Positions 60,481 through 64,000 of a stretch of 64,000 bases of DNA are shown here, piece by piece. A model generated the notes under the pieces. That model searched no databases, was not told the DNA's origin, and saw only the letters and a list, made by a program, of their open reading frames with translations. Position 1 is the stretch's first letter. Every line of letters starts with the position of its first letter. The stretch lies in contig CAZAYY010000017.1 of NCBI GenBank assembly GCA_964489525.1, forward strand, positions 1 to 64,000, given 5' to 3'. The position numbers and the translations under genes are program-made. This DNA comes from CAZAYY01 sp964489525 (GTDB lineage Bacteria; Chloroflexota; Anaerolineae; Anaerolineales; JABWBV01).

Positions 60481-60560
60481 TTGCTGCATGCTTTTTTACT
60501 GAAATGGTGAAAATTAAAAAAATCGGCTCGAGGCAATCGCCCTCAAGCCGGTTTTTTTTT
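60481..60560 (+). ncRNA. Putative small RNA or attenuated leader
   Basis: Interval between the promoter above and the terminator below, about 80 nt, with no coding frame. It could be a trans-acting small RNA or a leader that attenuates the gene at 60620. Sequence-only inference. Confidence 0.35.
60521..60560 (+). terminator. Intrinsic terminator or attenuator
   Basis: 13-bp stem with one mismatch and one G-T pair, 7-nt loop, then nine T. It lies 60 nt before the next start codon, where it would also block that gene if read through from the promoter above. Confidence 0.8.
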
Positions 60561-60619
60561 CGATCCCAAAAATCGATAGGAGCATCAAATTCAAGCAAGA
60601 AATGCAAACAGGAAATTCC

Positions 60620-61444
60620 ATGGAAAATAAAATCAATTCACGATATCTCATTTTAGCATTGGCGATGGTGGCGCTATGCCTGTGCCTGAGCCTTGTGGCG
60701 ATTGGCGGGTGGCTCCTCTATCCGAAACTTGTCAGCGCAACGGTTGAAGCTGAGGACGACCTGGCTTCACAGGTAGAGCAGACTGTGGTCGCCCAGGTTG
60801 CTGCCCTGCAGTCCACCACCGATGCGGGTACCGCCCTGGCGGTACAGGTGGAGCAAACTGTGGCTGCTCAGATTGCGGCACTTCAGGGAACTGCAACACC
60901 TACAACGGCTGCGGCGGCACCTAAGGCCCCTGCCGCCTCTCCGACTCCCACGACTGTTGCCGCTGCGCCTAACGCACCTGCTGCCCCCTCACCCACAACA
61001 ATTGCCCCCTCACCCACAAAAGTGGCCCCTTCGCCCACGACCGCTGCTCCCTCACCGACATCGATTCCCCCTTCGCCGACAACGGTTCCTCCCTCGCCCA
61101 CGACCGCTGCTCCCTCACTGACGCAGTTAGAAAAGACCAGCTGGCAGGTTGACTTCGCCTACATCGGCGGCAGCTTCCGTCTGCAGGTGTCCTTTACCCA
61201 GACTGGTGGTGTGCTTAGTGGCTCGAATCGCGATAACAACGCCGAGGTGGACATCATCACGAATGGAACGGTGACGGGCAACAACGTCGAGGTTACCTTC
61301 ACGATGACGAACGGCGGCAGCCCGCGCGGCAGCGTTACGTGTACTGGGGTAATCGCAGGTTCACCTCAGACAATTTCTGGCTCGTTCACAGCCCCCAGCG
61401 AACTCGGCGTTGGTAGCACTTCCGGGAATTGCTCCTTCCGCTAA
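60620..61444 (+). CDS. Membrane-anchored protein with Pro/Thr/Ala-rich linker
   Basis: 274-residue protein: one N-terminal helix (LILALAMVALCLCLSLVAI), a duplicated segment QVEQTVxAQxAALQ (about 52 and 78), a long linker of SPTT and APSPTT repeats (about 95-170), and a beta-rich C-terminal domain of 100 residues with two Cys (WQVDFAYIGGSFRLQVSFTQTGG onward, split by strands). Probably surface-exposed. ATG 60620 has AGGAAA upstream; the in-frame ATG at 60602 lacks a site. Family not recognised. Confidence 0.7.
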   Translation: MENKINSRYLILALAMVALCLCLSLVAIGGWLLYPKLVSATVEAEDDLASQVEQTVVAQVAALQSTTDAGTALAVQVEQTVAAQIAALQGTATPTTAAAAPKAPAASPTPTTVAAAPNAPAAPSPTTIAPSPTKVAPSPTTAAPSPTSIPPSPTTVPPSPTTAAPSLTQLEKTSWQVDFAYIGGSFRLQVSFTQTGGVLSGSNRDNNAEVDIITNGTVTGNNVEVTFTMTNGGSPRGSVTCTGVIAGSPQTISGSFTAPSELGVGSTSGNCSFR

Positions 61445-61521
61445 GACCATACTGGCGCGCTGAAACGAATATAGGGCTGGCACAAAATATGGTTTAATGG
61501 AGATGGAGACCGTCAAAACCC

Positions 61522-62598
61522 ATGACCATTATTAACCTACTCACCGAATTTCCTCAAAAGCCCAAAGTTCTTGTGGTGGATGACGATTGGTTGAACCGGG
61601 AACTGATCCAGGCTTACCTGGCCAACGCTGGCTGCGAGGTTACCGCACTTGGGGATGGGTTGGAAGCCTGGCAGGCGATCCAGGCGGGGTACGACCCCGA
61701 CCTGGTGGTTTCAGATGTGCAGATGCCTGGGATGGATGGGTTTGCCCTCACCCAAAAAATCAAGCAGGAACTGCTGCCCCGCTTTATCCCGGTGGTGATT
61801 GTGACCGCGCTGGATATGGAGGAAGAGAAACTGCGCGCCATCCAATTGGGGGCAGACGATTTTATTACCAAACCGTTTAATGCCGTCATGCTGCTCACCC
61901 GGGTGCGCTCTTTACTGCGCCTCAAGCGCTTGCATGTCGAACTGGAAGCCCGCAACCATCTCTTGCGCAAAGCGCTCAACCGCTATGTGGATGAAGAAGT
62001 GGCCGATATCATCCTGGAAGACCCGGAACGCCGGATGAAACTGGGTGGGGAAAGCTGCCAGGCTGCGGTTTTGTTTGCCGATTTACGCGGCTTTACGTCT
62101 TTTACCGAAAATCACCCTGCTGGGCATGTGGTGGAAACGCTCAACCGGATTTTTACGGAACTTTCCAGTGTGATTTTTGAAACCAGCGGCACATTCGACA
62201 AGTACCTGGGCGATGCCATCATGGCTTTTTATGGTGCGCCGGTGGCCCGGGAGGATGATGTCCGCCGGGCGCTCGTGTGCGCATTGGAAATGCAGCGCCG
62301 CTTTGCAGCGCTGCAGCAAAACGGCCTGGCCGCTGGTTTGCGCGGCCTGGGCGTTGGCGTTCATTTTGGCGAACTGATAGTAGGCAACATTGGCTCAGAA
62401 CGGGTGATGGATTACACCGTTATTGGCGATACAGTCAACATCGCCCGGCGGCTGCAAGAGGCGGCTAACCCCGGGGAGGTTTTGGTCAGTGAAGCCGTGT
62501 TGGCGCAGGTTCCCGGGGCAGTGGCTGTGCCGCTGCCGCCCAGGTTGTTGGAAGGAAAAACCGCACCTTTCCCTGTCTTTGCGCTGCAGTCGGTCTGA
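61522..62598 (+). CDS. Response regulator with class III adenylate/guanylate cyclase
   Basis: 358-residue signal enzyme. Receiver domain 15-130 with VDDDW, phospho-Asp in LVVSDVQMPGMDG (about 67) and Lys in ITKPFN; then a cyclase domain at about 180-350. Metal Asp residues in LFADLRGFTSF and GTFDKYLGDAIMAFYGAP; transition-state Asn/Arg in IGDTVNIARRLQEAA. Substrate choice (ATP or GTP) cannot be fixed from these motifs alone. It would make cAMP or cGMP in response to phosphorylation. No partner kinase adjacent; the two orphan GAF kinases are candidates. Confidence 0.92.
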   Translation: MTIINLLTEFPQKPKVLVVDDDWLNRELIQAYLANAGCEVTALGDGLEAWQAIQAGYDPDLVVSDVQMPGMDGFALTQKIKQELLPRFIPVVIVTALDMEEEKLRAIQLGADDFITKPFNAVMLLTRVRSLLRLKRLHVELEARNHLLRKALNRYVDEEVADIILEDPERRMKLGGESCQAAVLFADLRGFTSFTENHPAGHVVETLNRIFTELSSVIFETSGTFDKYLGDAIMAFYGAPVAREDDVRRALVCALEMQRRFAALQQNGLAAGLRGLGVGVHFGELIVGNIGSERVMDYTVIGDTVNIARRLQEAANPGEVLVSEAVLAQVPGAVAVPLPPRLLEGKTAPFPVFALQSV

Positions 62599-62670
62599 AT
62601 GGGGGTGGTTTGGCCGCACTTACCCGCAGGACGGCGCTGGGCAGAGGATTGCGTTTTGTTGCAAACTGGC

Positions 62671-63132
62671 TCAGTACCAGACAAGCCACATCACCGTTGA
62701 AACCAGCAGCCCCCAAATCACGCCCCCCGCAGCTTCCAGCGGGGTGTGTCCCAACACCTCTTTCAACCGCTTTTCCTGCATTTCCTTGATTGGGTGTCCC
62801 GAAGCCAGGTCGTTGATAAAGGCGTTAATTAGCGCGGCGTGCCTGCCGGCCTGGCGGCGGATGCCCGTGGCATCGTAAATCACCACCACAGCCACCACAA
62901 AAGCCAGGGCAAACTCCCCTGTATCAAAACCGTAGGTCAGGCCAATGATGTGCGCCATTGCGGTCACCAGAGTGGAGTGCGAGCTGGGCATGCCGCCCGT
63001 GCTGAGCAGAATGGCCCAATTCAGCTTGCCGGTGCGTAAAAATTCCAACGGCAGTTTAAGAATCTGCGCCAGCGCCCAGGCGATGACTGCAATCAGCAAA
63101 AGTTTGTTTTGAAAAATGTCCAAGATGTTCAT
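62671..63132 (-). CDS. Divergent PAP2 family protein
   Basis: 153-residue membrane protein of the DUF212/acid phosphatase-VanPerase related family. The GGMPSSHSTLVTAMA motif (about 47-60) is the phosphatase SxxH core, but the family lacks full catalytic motif 1. Helices at about 12-30, 40-65, 75-95 and 125-150. Substrate unknown, perhaps an isoprenoid or phospholipid phosphate. It overlaps xseB by 4 bp and is last of a minus-strand group. Confidence 0.85.
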   Translation of the reverse strand: MNILDIFQNKLLLIAVIAWALAQILKLPLEFLRTGKLNWAILLSTGGMPSSHSTLVTAMAHIIGLTYGFDTGEFALAFVVAVVVIYDATGIRRQAGRHAALINAFINDLASGHPIKEMQEKRLKEVLGHTPLEAAGGVIWGLLVSTVMWLVWY

Positions 63133-63365
63133 TCCACATTTTCCAGGTCAGCTAACCCGTCTGCAGTTAACTTTTTAACGCGCAGGGAGGCCTTTTCAAG
63201 CAGGTCTGTGCAGCGCTGGGCCAGGCGTTGGCCGCGCTCGTATAGGCGGATGGATTCTTCCAGTGGGTGGTCTTCATTTTCTAGGGCATACAAAACGGCT
63301 TCCAGTTCAGCAAGCGCCTGTTCGTAACTCAGTTCGTCAATTTCCAGGTTCTTTTTAGGTGACAT
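63129..63365 (-). CDS. xseB: Exodeoxyribonuclease VII small subunit
   Basis: XseB (78 aa, normal length), the helical subunit that binds XseA to form an exonuclease for single-stranded DNA. Signature LSYEQALAELEAVLYALEN, then LEESIRLYERGQRLAQRC. Separated from xseA by one membrane-protein gene, which is unusual since they are normally adjacent. Confidence 0.94.
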   Translation of the reverse strand: MSPKKNLEIDELSYEQALAELEAVLYALENEDHPLEESIRLYERGQRLAQRCTDLLEKASLRVKKLTADGLADLENVE

Positions 63366-63391
63366 GAGGTTTTCCTGAAAGAAAAGGTTTT

Positions 63392-63844
63392 TTATTTCTC
63401 TTTTTTCTGTAAATACACCCGAATCGGGGCGTTTTCCGTAAAAACTTGTTCTGCCGTGGCGTTGAGTTGTTCCCAGGTGAAGCTGGTGCGCCGCAGGTAT
63501 CCCTCAATTTTTTCGGTCAGGTAGCTGGTGTCGGCATCGTGCATGTAAATTTCTTTGGCACGGTTGGCAATTACAGCCGCGAAAAGCATGGCCAGGAAAA
63601 AACCAGAGCCGACATACACAAAAACCGAAGCCAGGCTGACCCGGCTGAAAAAGTAGGAGAGCACAAGGATAAGGGTTACGGGAACGGCCATCACTGCGCT
63701 CCCCAGCAAAAGGGCGTTGCCAAAAGCCTGCCCGGCAATGTTGATATTACGGGTGAGCAGGTCGTCGTTAAATTCGGTGACCGCTTCGCGCAGCATCTGG
63801 CGTTCCTGGTTGTTCAGCAAATCTAATGGGCCGGGTTCAGTCAT
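63392..63844 (-). CDS. Membrane protein of unknown function between xseA and xseB
   Basis: 150-residue protein with two central hydrophobic helices (ALLLGSAVMAVPVTLILVLSYFF and VFVYVGSGFFLAMLFAAVI), a soluble N-terminal helix ERQMLREAVTEFNDDL and a C-terminal helical part. No family recognised. ATG 63844 has GGAGG 9 nt upstream; the first 8 nt overlap the xseA stop region. Confidence 0.7.
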   Translation of the reverse strand: MTEPGPLDLLNNQERQMLREAVTEFNDDLLTRNINIAGQAFGNALLLGSAVMAVPVTLILVLSYFFSRVSLASVFVYVGSGFFLAMLFAAVIANRAKEIYMHDADTSYLTEKIEGYLRRTSFTWEQLNATAEQVFTENAPIRVYLQKKEK

Positions 63845-64000
63845 GGGGAGAGTCCTCCAAAGGGGTAGCCGTAAATTGACCATCTGCAACCCGAACATGC
63901 AAACGCTGTCCGGGCTGCACCTGGGACGTGGAGCGCACGACCTGGCCGTTCACAGTGGTCACCAGGGCAAAGCCGCGCCCCAGAATGCCCAGCGGGTTAA
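63837..64000 (-). CDS. xseA: Exodeoxyribonuclease VII large subunit, C-terminal fragment
   Basis: Only the last 53 codons are in the window; the gene continues past 64000. The translated end NPLGILGRGFALVTTVNGQV and the final PGQRLHVRVADGQF match the C-terminal domain of XseA (family NPLxVLxRGYAxV). The frame was read from the sequence directly. It overlaps the next gene by 8 bp. Confidence 0.85.
   Translation of the reverse strand, partial: NPLGILGRGFALVTTVNGQVVRSTSQVQPGQRLHVRVADGQFTATPLEDSPHD

Noticed and set aside
60900..61130. Possible CRISPR or tandem DNA repeat
   Set aside because: Repeats are in frame and encode a Pro/Thr-rich linker; units are unequal and without spacers.

Overview
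The window is about 57% GC by eye and reads as a chromosomal segment of a Chloroflexota bacterium, most likely class Anaerolineae. This is inferred from protein character: secreted beta-propeller and DUF11 proteins, an SpoIIIAA-like R3H ATPase, a dNK-family deoxynucleoside kinase, a menaquinone-type succinate dehydrogenase and GAF sensor kinases. No rRNA or other taxonomic marker is present, so the placement is an inference. Coding density is high. There is one tRNA gene (Ser, CGA). I see no prophage, transposase or CRISPR array.

Layout. 0.2-2.9 kb: three-gene ABC exporter. 3-7 kb: remnant of a DASS transporter, an eight-CxxCH lipoprotein cytochrome with a collagen-like segment, and a NarL-type response regulator with a seven-helix histidine kinase. 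7-13.9 kb: AraC-type regulator, lipoprotein beta-propeller, APH-fold kinase, tRNA-Ser, SnoaL-like protein, YchF and a GAF kinase. 13.9-21.3 kb, mostly minus strand: glutamate dehydrogenase, gatB, aminotransferase, aldo/keto reductase, gatA and gatC. 21.4-23.8 kb: molybdopterin oxidoreductase, PlsC-like acyltransferase, UPF0173 hydrolase. 23.8-24.86 kb: a non-coding block with dispersed repeats and a DnaA-box cluster. 24.9-30.8 kb: PepF, LysM protein, SSB, deoxynucleoside kinase, nucleotidyltransferase-like protein, second GAF kinase. 31.3-34.7 kb, minus strand: intramembrane protease, ABC exporter and zinc-ribbon membrane protein. 34.67-34.72 kb: two perfect parS sites. 35-41.5 kb: pdxS, pdxT, acetyltransferase-like protein, R3H ATPase, tmk, zinc-ribbon protein and homoserine dehydrogenase. 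41.5-53.5 kb: beta-propeller protein, M14 peptidase, flippase-like protein, GH31 glycosidase, TlpA-like protein and P-type calcium ATPase. 54-60.3 kb: icd and sdhCDAB, adjacent TCA-cycle steps. 60.6-64 kb: linker protein, REC-class III cyclase, and a minus-strand group ending in partial xseA.

The most interesting signal is replication-related. At 24.29-24.66 kb an AT-rich stretch abuts a DnaA-trio-like element and two abutting DnaA boxes, followed by more boxes, including a second perfect TTATCCACA. Ten kb away lie two perfect 16-bp parS palindromes, and 5 kb to the other side is a pair of perfect DnaA boxes. Together they suggest that this window contains the chromosomal origin region, with no dnaA gene in view. 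Other notable items are five families of intergenic repeats that co-cluster in the same gaps, several promoters whose -10 box lies 6-9 nt from the start codon (probable leaderless mRNAs), and a consensus CRP-type site near the cytochrome gene.
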